From: Parapedobacter sp964498395
Lineage (GTDB): Bacteria; Bacteroidota; Bacteroidia; Sphingobacteriales; Sphingobacteriaceae
DNA length: 64,000 bases
Assembly: GCA_964498395.1 (NCBI GenBank)
Contig: CAZCHE010000005.1
Coordinates: 1-64,000 of the forward strand
Reading direction: 5' to 3'
A program made the position numbers and the translations under genes. Every line of letters begins with the position of its first letter. Position 1 is the first letter of the stretch. Under the pieces are notes generated by a model that saw only the letters and a list, made by a program, of their open reading frames with translations, did no database searches and had not been told where the DNA came from. This document shows positions 35,907 to 45,047 of the stretch, piece by piece.

Positions 35907-36863
35907 ATGCAAGCAATAATAGCACCTATTGATAAAAACCTCATAAAAAAGGAGCTTACTCAAGAGGCGTTCGTTCGCTACACCAATAATGGGAATAACG
36001 AAATTTATTTGGTCAACCACCACCATGCACCGTATACCGTACAGGAGATAGGTAGGTTGCGTGAACTCACTTTCCGGACAGCCGGAGGTGGCACGGGGTT
36101 AGCCTATGATTTGGATGATAATGATACCTGTACGGACGCATATGACCAACTGATTGCCTGGAATCCGGAAGACGAGGAAATCATTGCCGGATACCGCTTG
36201 ATTAAATGCAAGGACGTGGGGGTAAATAGCCATGGGGAAATCAATTTGTCGACGGCCCATTACTTCCATTTCTCAGAAAAATTCGTGCAGGAGTACTTAC
36301 CCTATACCATTGAATTGGGTCGATCTTTCGTGCAGCCCAAATACCAACCCTCCAAAGACAACCGGAAAGGGTTGTTTTCATTGGATAACTTATGGGATGG
36401 TTTGGGGGCCATGGTCAAGCGCAATCCCGACGTGAAGTACTTGTTTGGCAAGGTCACGATGTATCCCCATTACAACAAAGAAGCCCGGGATTTATTGTTG
36501 TATTTCATGAATCATTACTTTCCCGATAAAGAGGAGTTAGTGTGGCCCATCAGGCCGCTGGGATACCATGGCGACGCTTCCCAATTTCAGGGAATATTTG
36601 ACGGACTGGAATATAAGGAGGGGTACAAGTTGCTTAATGGGCGGGTTCGTTCATTGGGCGAAAATATCCCGCCGCTGATTAATACCTATATGAACCTTTC
36701 TTCCACGATGAAGACATTTGGCACCGCGATAAATGATGAATTCGGCACGGTGGAAGAGACGGGTATCCTGATTACGATCGATGATATTTTCGAAAGTAAG
36801 AAGGAACGGCACATGTCGACCTACGAGCGTGACAGGGCCATCGGAAGTAGGAAGGTGAGTTGA
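35907..36863 (+). CDS. glsB: GNAT/hemolysin-family N-acyltransferase, glycine-lipid GlsB-like
   Basis: Predicted 3-hydroxyacyl-ACP dependent N-acyltransferase of 318 residues. The start MQAIIAPIDKNLIKKELTQEAFVRYTNNGNNEIYLV and the middle IAGYRLIKCKD ... TIELGRSFVQPKYQ match the acyl-ACP-using GNAT group that includes OlsB and GlsB. It makes the lyso amino-acid lipid that the preceding acyltransferase would finish. The two genes are separated by five bases. Lipids of this kind stabilise the outer membrane in Bacteroidetes. The head-group amino acid is not visible from sequence. Confidence 0.82.
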   Translation: MQAIIAPIDKNLIKKELTQEAFVRYTNNGNNEIYLVNHHHAPYTVQEIGRLRELTFRTAGGGTGLAYDLDDNDTCTDAYDQLIAWNPEDEEIIAGYRLIKCKDVGVNSHGEINLSTAHYFHFSEKFVQEYLPYTIELGRSFVQPKYQPSKDNRKGLFSLDNLWDGLGAMVKRNPDVKYLFGKVTMYPHYNKEARDLLLYFMNHYFPDKEELVWPIRPLGYHGDASQFQGIFDGLEYKEGYKLLNGRVRSLGENIPPLINTYMNLSSTMKTFGTAINDEFGTVEETGILITIDDIFESKKERHMSTYERDRAIGSRKVS

Positions 36864-36878
36864 TGATGCTTTAACTTT

Positions 36879-36947
36879 CAGCACTCGGCGGGCAATCGTC
36901 AGTTTTTGGCTTCCTGCCGGTGCCCAATCTCTGATCGCCGAAAGCTG
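36879..36947. repeat. imperfect inverted repeat between convergent genes
   Basis: CAGCACTCGGCG at 36879-36890 pairs with CGCCGAAAGCTG at 36936-36947 with two mismatches. It fills the 97-base gap between glsB and yqeY, which face each other. There is no clear T-run at either end. Confidence 0.35.
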
Positions 36948-36960
36948 ATTACCTAAAAAA

Positions 36961-37416
36961 CTAGCCTTCAGTCAACAATACCTTGACGATCTGCGAAATG
37001 GTCTTCCCATCGGCTTTTCCTGCCAGCCTTTGGTTTGCAGCTCCCATCACTTTGCCCATGTCTTTAGGACTTGTCGCACCTGTTTCCGAAATAACTTGTT
37101 TGACAACGGCCTCGATTTCTTCTTGGCTAAGCTGTTTCGGAAGGTAACCTTCGATGACGGCCAATTCCTCCATTTCGATTTGGTATAGGTCATCGCGGTT
37201 TTGCTGTCGATAAATCTCGGCAGATTCCTTGCGTTGTTTGGCCAGTTTTTGCAGCACCTTGGCTTCGGTTTCTTCCGATAGCACCTCGGCGTGTCCCTTT
37301 TCGGTCTTGGCCAGCAAAATAGCGGCCTTGATGGCGCGAAGGCCACGTAGACGGCTGTTGTCCTTGGCCAACATGGCCGATTTAATGTCTTGGTCTATTT
37401 TTTCCTGTAAAGCCAT
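36961..37416 (-). CDS. GatB/YqeY domain-containing protein
   Basis: Small cytoplasmic protein of 151 residues covering a complete YqeY domain. It starts MALQEKIDQDIKSAMLAKDNSRLRGLRAIKAAI and includes GYLPKQLSQEEIEAVVKQVI and GKVMGAANQRLAGKADGK, both strongly conserved. The domain is shared with the tail of GatB and binds tRNA in some proteins, but its role as a stand-alone protein is unclear. The gene is monocistronic with its own promoter. Confidence 0.93.
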   Translation of the reverse strand: MALQEKIDQDIKSAMLAKDNSRLRGLRAIKAAILLAKTEKGHAEVLSEETEAKVLQKLAKQRKESAEIYRQQNRDDLYQIEMEELAVIEGYLPKQLSQEEIEAVVKQVISETGATSPKDMGKVMGAANQRLAGKADGKTISQIVKVLLTEG

Positions 37417-37443
37417 CTTGTTTTTTTCTTGTAATTAAGTAGC

Positions 37444-37477
37444 CAAAGGTAAGGAATTATAACGGGTGGTAGCCAAA
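37444..37477 (-). promoter_or_regulatory. promoter of the yqeY-type gene
   Basis: On the minus strand TTTG (37477-37474), 22 bases, then TACCTTTG (37451-37444). This is one of the best -33/-7 pairs in the window. The start codon follows about 28 bases later. Confidence 0.5.
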
Positions 37478-37479
37478 AA

Positions 37480-38241
37480 TTACGATTTCCTTACCAGCGT
37501 GGTTGCATTTGCTTGCGCCGTGGGCATGATCACCATATCATTGATGTTGACATGTTTTGGCCGCGAGGCGGCAAACCAAGCCGCTTCAGCTATATCTTCG
37601 GCAACCAATGGCGAAACATTACGGTATACCGCTGAGGCCCGCTCGCTGTCGCCTTTGAAACGCACTTCCGAAAACTCGGTTTCAACCATGCCGGGGTGTA
37701 TGGCCGTCACTTTGATGCCTTTGTCCAGCAAATCGATGCGCATGCCCTTGCTCAGCGCATCCACCGCGTGCTTCGTAGCACAATATACATTGCCGTTCGG
37801 ATAAACCTCTTTGCCAGCAATGGAACCGATATTAATGATATGGCCGCTTTGCCGCGAAACCATTAGAGGGGTTACCACCCGGGTCACGTATAGCAACCCC
37901 TTGACATTGGTATCAATCATGCGGTCCCAATCCCCGATGTCACCCTCATGGATGGGGTCAAGCCCCTGGCTTAATCCGGCATTGTTGACCAATAGGTCGA
38001 TTTGTTGCCACGCCGACGGCAGGTTTTCAAAGGCGGTAAAGACGTCATCGGCATTACGGACATCGAGGGCGAGGAGATGGGTGTCGATACCGTAATCACG
38101 GGTAAGCTGTTCGGCGAGCTTTTCCAACCGATCGATGCGGCGGGCTGCGAGCAGCAAGTGATATCCCTCACGGGCGAATACTTCGGCGCAAGCCTTGCCG
38201 ATGCCAGCACTTGCTCCGGTGATAAAAGCTATTTTGGACAT
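37480..38241 (-). CDS. short-chain dehydrogenase/reductase (YdfG-like)
   Basis: NAD(P)-dependent oxidoreductase of 253 residues. The start is set at 38241 (MSKIAFITGASAGIGKA) because the upstream extension lies in repeat-like DNA. The Rossmann motif TGASAGIGKA, the NNAGLSQG motif, the catalytic Ser in INIGSIAGKEV and Tyr/Lys in YCATKHAVDAL are all present. The sequence resembles the YdfG group that oxidises L-allo-threonine and related hydroxy acids, but SDR substrate cannot be assigned by eye. It sits between yqeY and porT, with no operon link to yqeY. Confidence 0.88.
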   Translation of the reverse strand: MSKIAFITGASAGIGKACAEVFAREGYHLLLAARRIDRLEKLAEQLTRDYGIDTHLLALDVRNADDVFTAFENLPSAWQQIDLLVNNAGLSQGLDPIHEGDIGDWDRMIDTNVKGLLYVTRVVTPLMVSRQSGHIINIGSIAGKEVYPNGNVYCATKHAVDALSKGMRIDLLDKGIKVTAIHPGMVETEFSEVRFKGDSERASAVYRNVSPLVAEDIAEAAWFAASRPKHVNINDMVIMPTAQANATTLVRKS

Positions 38242-38250
38242 TTTTTTGAT

Positions 38251-38280
38251 ATTAGACATTAGACTCGAGACATAAGAGGC
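38251..38280. repeat. word-like intergenic repeat (TTAGACATTAGACT type)
   Basis: The gap between the SDR gene and porT consists of near-repeats ATTAGACATTAGACTCGAGA and CATAAGAGGC. It belongs to the same style of simple-word repeats seen in other gaps of this window. Confidence 0.4.
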
Positions 38281-38298
38281 AAGATATGGCGCCAAGTA

Positions 38299-39081
38299 TT
38301 ATTCAAAAAAGAGACTGATCTGGAAGTTTCGCAACATCAGTCTATCGATTGGGGTGTTAAACATGTTGACGCTTCTCCTATCCAACAAGTTGCCGACGCT
38401 TTGTACCCACTTGATTTCAGGGGACATTTTGAAAAAATCAAAATAAAGGTCGAACCCAATGCCTGCTTCATAGGAAAAGTAACCCGGTTTCGTTTTTAAT
38501 AGTTTTTCTTGAGGTACGGCACCGGCATCATTGTATCGTTTGCTCGACACCACATTGATGGAGTACTTCCCCCCGCCAATGAGGTAGCCCCTGTAGTTGC
38601 CTTTACGGTCTGATTTGAACTTGAAAAGGAGCGGGAGGTCGACATAGGATGCCCGGACCAGCTTGTCGATGACCTGTTGGTTGGCTGTATTTTGGTTGAT
38701 CGTATTATTCGTGCCTAGTCCGACACCGGAATAGCTATAATTCACTACTTTGTTTGAAAAAACCAATGACGGTGCAAACCTTAGGTTGGCATTTTCGGTG
38801 AGTTTTAAATCGGCCAGAAGCCCCAGTCCGACACCATGGTAAAAGGGTGACGAAACACCGATTAGATCGCTGGGGGCATCAGGGTCTGGAGCCTGCCAAT
38901 CTGGTTTCAGCGCGATCTTATAATCGGCTTGGATATAGTGGAAACTAAATCCGAAATGGATGGTCTCATCATCCACGCCGCCACCCCATCGCTGTTGCCG
39001 TTGTTGGCCTACCGCCGCCAGGGATGCCAATAGCAGCATACCCAATAGACAGGAAGCATAGGGGTGAAGACGGATACTCAT
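38299..39081 (-). CDS. porT: PorT-like outer membrane protein, type IX secretion
   Basis: Outer-membrane barrel of 260 residues with a signal peptide MSIRLHPYASCLLGMLLLASLAAVGQ. The start at 39081 is fixed by a four-base ATGA overlap with the stop of ubiE. Alternating strands such as HFGFSFHYIQADYKIAL and NLRFAPSLVFSNKVVNYSY are typical of the PorT family, needed for type IX secretion and gliding. The ubiE-porT order is conserved in Bacteroidetes. Family assignment rests on this order and on the strand pattern, so T9SS function is inferred. Confidence 0.75.
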   Translation of the reverse strand: MSIRLHPYASCLLGMLLLASLAAVGQQRQQRWGGGVDDETIHFGFSFHYIQADYKIALKPDWQAPDPDAPSDLIGVSSPFYHGVGLGLLADLKLTENANLRFAPSLVFSNKVVNYSYSGVGLGTNNTINQNTANQQVIDKLVRASYVDLPLLFKFKSDRKGNYRGYLIGGGKYSINVVSSKRYNDAGAVPQEKLLKTKPGYFSYEAGIGFDLYFDFFKMSPEIKWVQSVGNLLDRRSVNMFNTPIDRLMLRNFQISLFFE

Positions 39082-39815
39082 TTTGTGCCGATGTAGATGG
39101 TGCAGATACCGAACGATTGCGGACGGCACTCGGTTTGGCTAAAACCAGCGCGGTGCAAGATGTCCGTAAAGTCTTTGCCGTCTGGGAATTGAGCAACCGA
39201 TTCCGGGAGATAGGTATATGCGCGGTTATCTTTCGAAAAAATCCGGCCGATCAACGGGAGGACTTTGCTGGAATAAAACCGATAAAATTGCTTGACCGGG
39301 AATTTCTTCGGGTTGGAAAATTCCAAAATGACGGCTTTCCCTCCCGGTTTGAGTACCCGGCACATATCAGTAAGGCCTTTTTCAAGCCGTTCGAAATTGC
39401 GTACGCCGAAAGCAACCGTTACTGCATCAAATGTGCCTTCGGAAAAGGGCAGGTGTTCGGAATCCGCCAATTGTACTTCGAATTGTGCTCCAATACCTTT
39501 TTTGGCTATTTTTTCTTTTGCCATTGCCAGCATCCCCTCGGAAATATCTACCCCGACTATTTTACGAGGCTTTAACAGCTTGATGGCTGCTAACGCAAAG
39601 TCGCCTGTGCCGGTAGCCACATCAAGGATGTATTGGGGCTTTGAGGCCTTTAGCGCACGGATGGCTTTTTTCCGCCAGATGATGTCGATGCCGAGCGATA
39701 GGAAATGGTTGAGGAAATCGTATGTGCCGGAGATGTTGTTAAACATATCGGCGACTTGCTCTTTTTTCCCCGCATCTACGTCCTTATAGGGTGTTACTGT
39801 TTCAGGTACTGCCAT
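39078..39815 (-). CDS. ubiE: demethylmenaquinone methyltransferase UbiE/MenG
   Basis: SAM-dependent methyltransferase of 245 residues that performs the last step of menaquinone synthesis. It has the UbiE signature MFNNISGTYDFLNHFLSLGIDIIWR, the SAM-binding DVATGTGDFALAA, and the second signature VTVAFGVRNFERLEKGLTDMCRVLKPGG. Length and motifs are normal. The stop codon overlaps the start of porT by ATGA. A perfect -7 box ends seven bases before the ATG, so the message may be leaderless. Confidence 0.96.
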   Translation of the reverse strand: MAVPETVTPYKDVDAGKKEQVADMFNNISGTYDFLNHFLSLGIDIIWRKKAIRALKASKPQYILDVATGTGDFALAAIKLLKPRKIVGVDISEGMLAMAKEKIAKKGIGAQFEVQLADSEHLPFSEGTFDAVTVAFGVRNFERLEKGLTDMCRVLKPGGKAVILEFSNPKKFPVKQFYRFYSSKVLPLIGRIFSKDNRAYTYLPESVAQFPDGKDFTDILHRAGFSQTECRPQSFGICTIYIGTK

Positions 39816-39822
39816 AATTAGG

Positions 39823-39830
39823 CAAAGATA
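39823..39830 (-). promoter_or_regulatory. -7 promoter box directly before ubiE
   Basis: TATCTTTG on the minus strand matches TAnnTTTG. It ends only seven bases before the ubiE ATG at 39815, which predicts a leaderless or nearly leaderless transcript. Confidence 0.42.
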
Positions 39831-40292
39831 GCGTTTATGATTTACGATTATTGATTTAACAATTCTTTTTTAAGGCATCAATGAACCCTCCTGTGTCGGG
39901 TTTTTAGATTTTAGGTTTTAGATTTTTGACGGAAGGCCGAAGCCGGGAGACCGAAGCCCGAAGCCGAAGTGTCGCTATTGTTAAGTAATTATTAAGGATT
40001 TTTGTGCTATCGGTTGATAATCAATGGGGATATGGAGTTGGGTATTTTTAACGGGAAAATCAACTTGGTTTTCACGGGGTTTGTTTACATATTCCACAAG
40101 TTATAAAGTTATTAACATCGATATAACGTATTGGTATCCAGTGTAAAGTTGTTTTTTTAAACATTTTTTGCACATGTGTTGTTAAAAACGTATATTGCTA
40201 AATGAGCCTATTTCAATAGGTAACATATCGAGGTGTGGAAAGCTGTGAAGATGCTGTTTAGAACTTGCGTGAACATGCGCGGTAAAAATCTC

Positions 40293-40300
40293 TACATTTG
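40293..40300 (+). promoter_or_regulatory. -7 promoter box for dnaB
   Basis: TACATTTG matches TAnnTTTG and lies 92 bases before the dnaB start. A TTG at 40265-40267 is somewhat far upstream (25 bases) for a -33 element. Confidence 0.4.
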
Positions 40301-40392
40301 CTCTGCTGGTTTTCGAGGCAGCAGCCGGTGATAAACGCGGTGATAACCGACCTTCATTAAGATTGACATTAATTTAAAGAGACGACAAACGT

Positions 40393-41970
40393 ATGAGCAA
40401 CGATAGTGGATATGCCTCAAATCAGCAAACTACCCCGGCTAAAGGAACTTTTGCCGAACGGCGTACGCGCTTGAATAACCTGGTGAGCGGGCTAGGTAAA
40501 TTACCGCCGCAAGCCATTGATTTGGAAGAGGCGATATTGGGGGCGTTGATGCTGGAGAAGAATGCCCTTAGCGAGGTCATTGATATCCTCAAGCCGGATA
40601 CGTTCTACGTGGAAGCCCATCAGAAAATTTTCGAGGCGATATATAACCTGTTCCAGAAAACCTCTCCCATTGATTTGCTGACGGTAACGGCCGAATTGCG
40701 TAAGATGGGTGCGTTGGAGTTGGTCGGTGGCGCCTATTACATCACCCAACTGACGGATCGTGTGGTATCGGCCGCTAACATCGAATTCCATGCCCGGATC
40801 GTCTCGCAGAAATACATCCAGCGTGAATTGATCAAAGTGTCTACCGAGATTATCAACAATGCGTATGAGGACACGACGGATATATTCGATTTGATGGACC
40901 ATGCGGAGAAGAGTTTGTTTGACATCGCACAAAATAACTTACGCCGCGATACCCGTAAAATGGACGACATTATGCGGGAGGCCGTGGAGGTGCTTGAAAC
41001 ACTCCGCGACCGCACCGACGGGCTGACGGGCGTGCCCTCCGGTTTTACAGGCCTTGACCGGATGACTTCTGGTTGGCAACCCTCGGATCTCGTAATTGTG
41101 GCAGCCCGGCCAGCGATGGGTAAAACGGCATTCGTATTGAGCTGCGCGCGCAATGCGGCAGTAGACCATAATAAACCGGTAGTTGTTTTCTCATTGGAAA
41201 TGTCGTCCGTACAATTGGTGAATCGTCTGATCGCCGGTGAAACGGAGATTGAGCAGGAGAAACTCCGCAAGGGAAACTTGGCCGATCACGAATGGACACA
41301 ACTTCATTCCCGTATCGGTCGGCTTACACAAGCCCCGTTGCTCATCGATGATACCCCGGCGCTTAATATTTTTGAGTTTAGGGCGAAGTGCCGTAGGCTC
41401 AAAGCACAATATGACATCCAGATGGTCATCGTGGATTACCTGCAGTTGATGCATGGCAAGAATGATGGCAAGGGTGGGAACCGTGAGCAGGAGATCGGCA
41501 GTATTTCGCGGTCATTGAAATCCGTGGCCAAAGAACTAAATATCCCCGTCATTGCACTTTCACAGTTGAGCCGTGCGGTGGAGAGCCGTCCTGGAGGCAG
41601 CAAACGACCTATGCTGTCGGATTTGCGTGAATCGGGATCAATTGAGCAAGATGCAGACATGGTGCTTTTCCTTTATCGGCCGGAATACTACGGACTGACC
41701 GAAGATGAGGCAGGGCGACCGACGGCCGGCGTAGGAGAGGTGATTATCGCTAAACACCGGAATGGAGAAACGGGAACGGTGCAATTGCGGTTTGTCGGCA
41801 AATATGTGAAGTTTACCGACTTGGAGGAAGACTTTTCCTTTGGTGGCGCAGCGGGGGTTGAAGCGAGTTCCTTCTCTTCGGGAATAGCACCTTCGGCTTC
41901 GTTTGACCAACCAGGCAGTATCGTTCGACAATCCAGGATGAACGATATGAATGATGACTCCCCGTTTTGA
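40393..41970 (+). CDS. dnaB: replicative DNA helicase DnaB
   Basis: Hexameric replication-fork helicase of 525 residues. After a 40-residue leader, the DnaB N-terminal domain starts at LPPQAIDLEEAILGALMLEKNALSEV. The RecA-type domain has Walker A in AARPAMGKTAFVLSCARNAA, then VVVFSLEMSSVQLVNRL, Walker B in MVIVDYLQLMHG and the conserved SDLRESGSIEQDADMVLFLYRPEYY. The C-terminal 40 residues are a low-complexity tail. There is no intein. It is transcribed alone from a 577-base intergenic region. Confidence 0.97.
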   Translation: MSNDSGYASNQQTTPAKGTFAERRTRLNNLVSGLGKLPPQAIDLEEAILGALMLEKNALSEVIDILKPDTFYVEAHQKIFEAIYNLFQKTSPIDLLTVTAELRKMGALELVGGAYYITQLTDRVVSAANIEFHARIVSQKYIQRELIKVSTEIINNAYEDTTDIFDLMDHAEKSLFDIAQNNLRRDTRKMDDIMREAVEVLETLRDRTDGLTGVPSGFTGLDRMTSGWQPSDLVIVAARPAMGKTAFVLSCARNAAVDHNKPVVVFSLEMSSVQLVNRLIAGETEIEQEKLRKGNLADHEWTQLHSRIGRLTQAPLLIDDTPALNIFEFRAKCRRLKAQYDIQMVIVDYLQLMHGKNDGKGGNREQEIGSISRSLKSVAKELNIPVIALSQLSRAVESRPGGSKRPMLSDLRESGSIEQDADMVLFLYRPEYYGLTEDEAGRPTAGVGEVIIAKHRNGETGTVQLRFVGKYVKFTDLEEDFSFGGAAGVEASSFSSGIAPSASFDQPGSIVRQSRMNDMNDDSPF

Positions 41971-41981
41971 GCTATCGGCCA

Positions 41982-42014
41982 ACTTCTGACTTCTAATTTC
42001 GTACTTCTGACTTC
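41982..42014. repeat. short direct repeat ACTTCTGACTTC
   Basis: The 12-mer ACTTCTGACTTC occurs at 41982-41993 and again at 42003-42014, in the gap between dnaB and the helicase gene. It is another word-like intergenic repeat. Confidence 0.6.
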
Positions 42015-42068
42015 ATTTCCGTATCTTTACGCCTCAATCGGAAGACAGACATTTACAGGAATAGGATT

Positions 42069-44336
42069 TTGGATTATTTAGCAGGTTTAAACCCTTCGCA
42101 ACGGGCTGCAGTAGAACAGACAGAGGGGCCAGTGATGATTGTGGCGGGAGCGGGCTCTGGAAAAACACGCGTGATTACCTACCGTGTAGCACACCTCATC
42201 CGACGAGGTGTCGATCCCTTCAATATCTTAGTGCTTACCTTTACAAATAAGGCTGCCAAGGAGATGCGTGGACGTATCACGACGGTAGTAGGAGAAGAAG
42301 CCCGGAATATTTGGATGGGAACATTCCACTCGGTGTTTGCCAAGATCTTACGGGTAGAGGCCGAACATATCGGCTATCCCCGTAATTTTACCATCTACGA
42401 TACAGACGATAGCAAAAGCCTCATCCGGAGCATTCTCAAGGAAATGCAACTGGACGATAAGCTGTATAACGCGAGTTTTGTGTACAATCGCATTTCCTCT
42501 GCTAAAAACAACTTGATTTCGGCTACGGAATACAATAGCAATGAGCAGATACAGGCGGATGATTTTTCGAATGGTAGGGGGCAATTGGGGCAAATTTACT
42601 TGACCTACACGCAGCGCTGTTATAAGGCGGGCGCCATGGATTTTGACGACCTGTTGTTTAAAACCAATGTGCTTTTCCGTGAATATCCAGATGTACTGCA
42701 TAAGTACCAGCATAAATTCAAATACCTGATGGTCGATGAGTATCAGGATACCAATTTTTCCCAATACCTGATTGTGCGTAAGTTGGCTGCCATTAATGAG
42801 AACATCTGCGTGGTGGGCGATGATGCGCAGAGCATCTATGCTTTTCGCGGGGCCAATATCCAAAATATCCTCAATTTCGAGAAGGATTACCCAGACCTGA
42901 AGGTCTTCAAACTGGAACAGAATTACCGCTCGACGCAAAATATCGTGAATGCGGCCAATAGCATTATCGCCAATAATAAAAACCAGTTGCAGAAGAATGT
43001 TTTCTCTGAAAATGAAACAGGTGAGAAAATCAAGGTTTGCCGGGCATTCAGTGACAATGAAGAGGGGAAGATCGTTGCCGAAGCCATCGCACAGGAGCGG
43101 GCGCTCAAGCAACTGAACTACCGTGACTTTGCCATACTATACCGCACAAATGCCCAGTCGCGGGCCATGGAGGAAGCGCTGCGGAAAATCAACATTCCCT
43201 ATAAGATTTATGGTGGTACCTCCTTCTACCAGCGCAAGGAAATCAAGGATTTGATCGCCTATTTCAGGCTCACATTCAATCCCCTTGATGAGGAGGCGCT
43301 GAAGCGGGTGATCAATTATCCCCGTAGGGGAATTGGCGATACGACGGTTGACCGTATTTTCATTGCAGCAGACCAACACCAGGTGACGCTATGGGATGTC
43401 ATCAGTAATGCAGGTACGTATTTAGATGGTAGGAGTGCGGGCGCGGTCGGGGTGTTTGCCACCATGGTACAGGGATTCCAAGTGGCGGCCAAAAGCCATT
43501 CGGCATTTGACACGGCCATGCATATCGCACAGCATTCGGGTATCTTGAAGGATTTGTACGACGACAAGTCAGTGGAGGGATTAAGCCGGTACGAAAACAT
43601 ACAGGAATTGCTTAACGGGATAAAGGAATTCAGCGAACGCGAGGATATCGAGGAAAAGGGGTTGGATGTCTTTATGCAGGATGTGGCGTTGCTGACCAAT
43701 GACGACAACGACAAAGACCCCAATGCAGATACCGTGTCGTTGATGACCATCCATTCCTCCAAGGGATTGGAATTCCCCCATGTGTTTATCGTGGGGCTGG
43801 AGGAAAACTTATTTCCCTCCCAGTTGTCACTCAATTCGAGGAGTGAACTTGAAGAAGAGCGCCGGCTGTTTTATGTGGCGGTAACCCGTGCGGAGACGAA
43901 GTTGACCCTTAGCTACGCCACCTCGCGCTATCGGTGGGGCACCCTGAACAATTGCGAGCCAAGCCGGTTTTTGGACGAACTGAACCCTGCCTACCTCGAA
44001 CTCGACTTTAAGCCGAGGACGGTACAACCCGATTCCTCTTTTGAAACCGATCGTGTGGCTTGGCAACAACGGGATGTGTTCACGAAACCTAAGCCGAAGA
44101 CCGCGCCAAAAACCACGTCGCTACTGCCCAAGGCACATACCCCCACACCGGGGTTTGCACCGTCGGATACCAGCAACTTGCAAGTAGGTATGGATGTGGA
44201 ACATGAACGTTTTGGATTTGGCAAGGTCATCAACCTAGAGGGGAGCAATAATGACGTAAAAGCAACTATTTTCTTCAAAGAATTGGGTCAGAAGCAATTG
44301 TTGCTTAAATTTGCAAAATTGAGAATTGTAGGGTAA
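42069..44336 (+). CDS. UvrD/PcrA-family ATP-dependent DNA helicase
   Basis: Superfamily 1 3'-5' helicase of 755 residues used in repair and replication restart. It appears to start with TTG (MDYLAGLNPSQRAAVEQTEGPVMIVAGAGSGKTRVITYR), which matches the usual N-terminus. Motifs: Walker A AGAGSGKT, Ia VLTFTNKAAKEMRGRI, II YLMVDEYQDTNFSQY, III VVGDDAQSIYAFRGA, IV LEQNYRSTQNI, V VSLMTIHSSKGLEFPHVFIVGLEENLFPS, VI EEERRLFYVAVTRAETKL. The final 90 residues are a PcrA-type tail with a Tudor-like end (VEHERFGFGKVINLEG). It is followed after 24 bases by a DUF4290 gene. Confidence 0.95.
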   Translation: MDYLAGLNPSQRAAVEQTEGPVMIVAGAGSGKTRVITYRVAHLIRRGVDPFNILVLTFTNKAAKEMRGRITTVVGEEARNIWMGTFHSVFAKILRVEAEHIGYPRNFTIYDTDDSKSLIRSILKEMQLDDKLYNASFVYNRISSAKNNLISATEYNSNEQIQADDFSNGRGQLGQIYLTYTQRCYKAGAMDFDDLLFKTNVLFREYPDVLHKYQHKFKYLMVDEYQDTNFSQYLIVRKLAAINENICVVGDDAQSIYAFRGANIQNILNFEKDYPDLKVFKLEQNYRSTQNIVNAANSIIANNKNQLQKNVFSENETGEKIKVCRAFSDNEEGKIVAEAIAQERALKQLNYRDFAILYRTNAQSRAMEEALRKINIPYKIYGGTSFYQRKEIKDLIAYFRLTFNPLDEEALKRVINYPRRGIGDTTVDRIFIAADQHQVTLWDVISNAGTYLDGRSAGAVGVFATMVQGFQVAAKSHSAFDTAMHIAQHSGILKDLYDDKSVEGLSRYENIQELLNGIKEFSEREDIEEKGLDVFMQDVALLTNDDNDKDPNADTVSLMTIHSSKGLEFPHVFIVGLEENLFPSQLSLNSRSELEEERRLFYVAVTRAETKLTLSYATSRYRWGTLNNCEPSRFLDELNPAYLELDFKPRTVQPDSSFETDRVAWQQRDVFTKPKPKTAPKTTSLLPKAHTPTPGFAPSDTSNLQVGMDVEHERFGFGKVINLEGSNNDVKATIFFKELGQKQLLLKFAKLRIVG

Positions 44337-44360
44337 GGGAAAGAGGACACATAATTAAAC

Positions 44361-45026
44361 ATGGAAATGGATTTTGATTATAATAGCACCAGGCCAAAAT
44401 TGATTTTGGCAGAGTATGGGCGGAATGTGCAAAACATGGTAGATTATATCTGCACATTGCCCACCAAGGAAGAACGAAACCAACACGCACAGGTGGTCAT
44501 CGATATGATGGGTTTTTTGAACCCCCACCTGCGGGATGTGGCTGATTTTAAGCATAAACTTTGGGATCACCTCCACATTATATCCGATTTCAAGATTGAT
44601 GTGGATTCGCCTTACCCAATCCCCGAGCGGGATGCCATCAACCCCAAGCCCGACCTGCTGAACTATCCGCAACACCGGATCAGGTTTAAGCACTACGGCC
44701 ATACGATCGAAAAGATGATCGAGCGGGCCAAGATGATAGCCGACCCTGAAAAAAAACAGAGCATGACCCAGTCCATCGCCAATTTTATGAAGATGGCTTA
44801 CGTGACGTGGAATAAGGATACGGTAGAGGATGAATTGATCATCAATGACCTCAAGGATCTTTCTAATGGCGAGCTACAGCTCAGTGCTGATGTAAGCCTG
44901 ACTAAGCTCGACTTCAAAACCCCGCCTCCGGGAAGCCGGGTCAAGGGTGGTGGAAGTAGCCAGCAGAATGGCAACGGGAAGAACAAGAAAATCCAGAAAA
45001 AGCAGCAAAAAGGCAAGCGACACTAA
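44361..45026 (+). CDS. DUF4290-family protein
   Basis: Bacteroidetes-specific protein of 221 residues with no signal peptide. The opening MEMDFDYNSTRPKLILAEYGRNVQNMVDYICTLPTKEERN is the family hallmark. The last 40 residues are low-complexity and basic, with GSSQQNGNGKNKKIQKKQQKGKRH, which may bind nucleic acid. It lies 21 bases upstream of murA, an adjacency common in this phylum, and 24 bases downstream of the helicase, so a three-gene operon is likely. Function is unknown. Confidence 0.88.
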   Translation: MEMDFDYNSTRPKLILAEYGRNVQNMVDYICTLPTKEERNQHAQVVIDMMGFLNPHLRDVADFKHKLWDHLHIISDFKIDVDSPYPIPERDAINPKPDLLNYPQHRIRFKHYGHTIEKMIERAKMIADPEKKQSMTQSIANFMKMAYVTWNKDTVEDELIINDLKDLSNGELQLSADVSLTKLDFKTPPPGSRVKGGGSSQQNGNGKNKKIQKKQQKGKRH

Positions 45027-45047
45027 TCATCAACGCGGCGGAGTACG

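Larger units (their letters stand above)
39816..40392. other. 577-base gene-free region upstream of dnaB
   Basis: No coding sequence is supported here. The left part (39901-39969) has simple repeats: TTTTAGATTTTAGG words, then CCGAAG words. The centre (39970-40200) is AT-rich, with TTTTGCACA at about 40165, one mismatch from a DnaA box, and two weaker sites, TATTCCACA at about 40090 and TGTGGAAAG at about 40234. The right part holds the likely dnaB promoter. Confidence 0.6.

Noticed and set aside
40393..41970. Intein in DnaB
   Set aside because: The helicase motifs are continuous and the length of 525 residues is normal.
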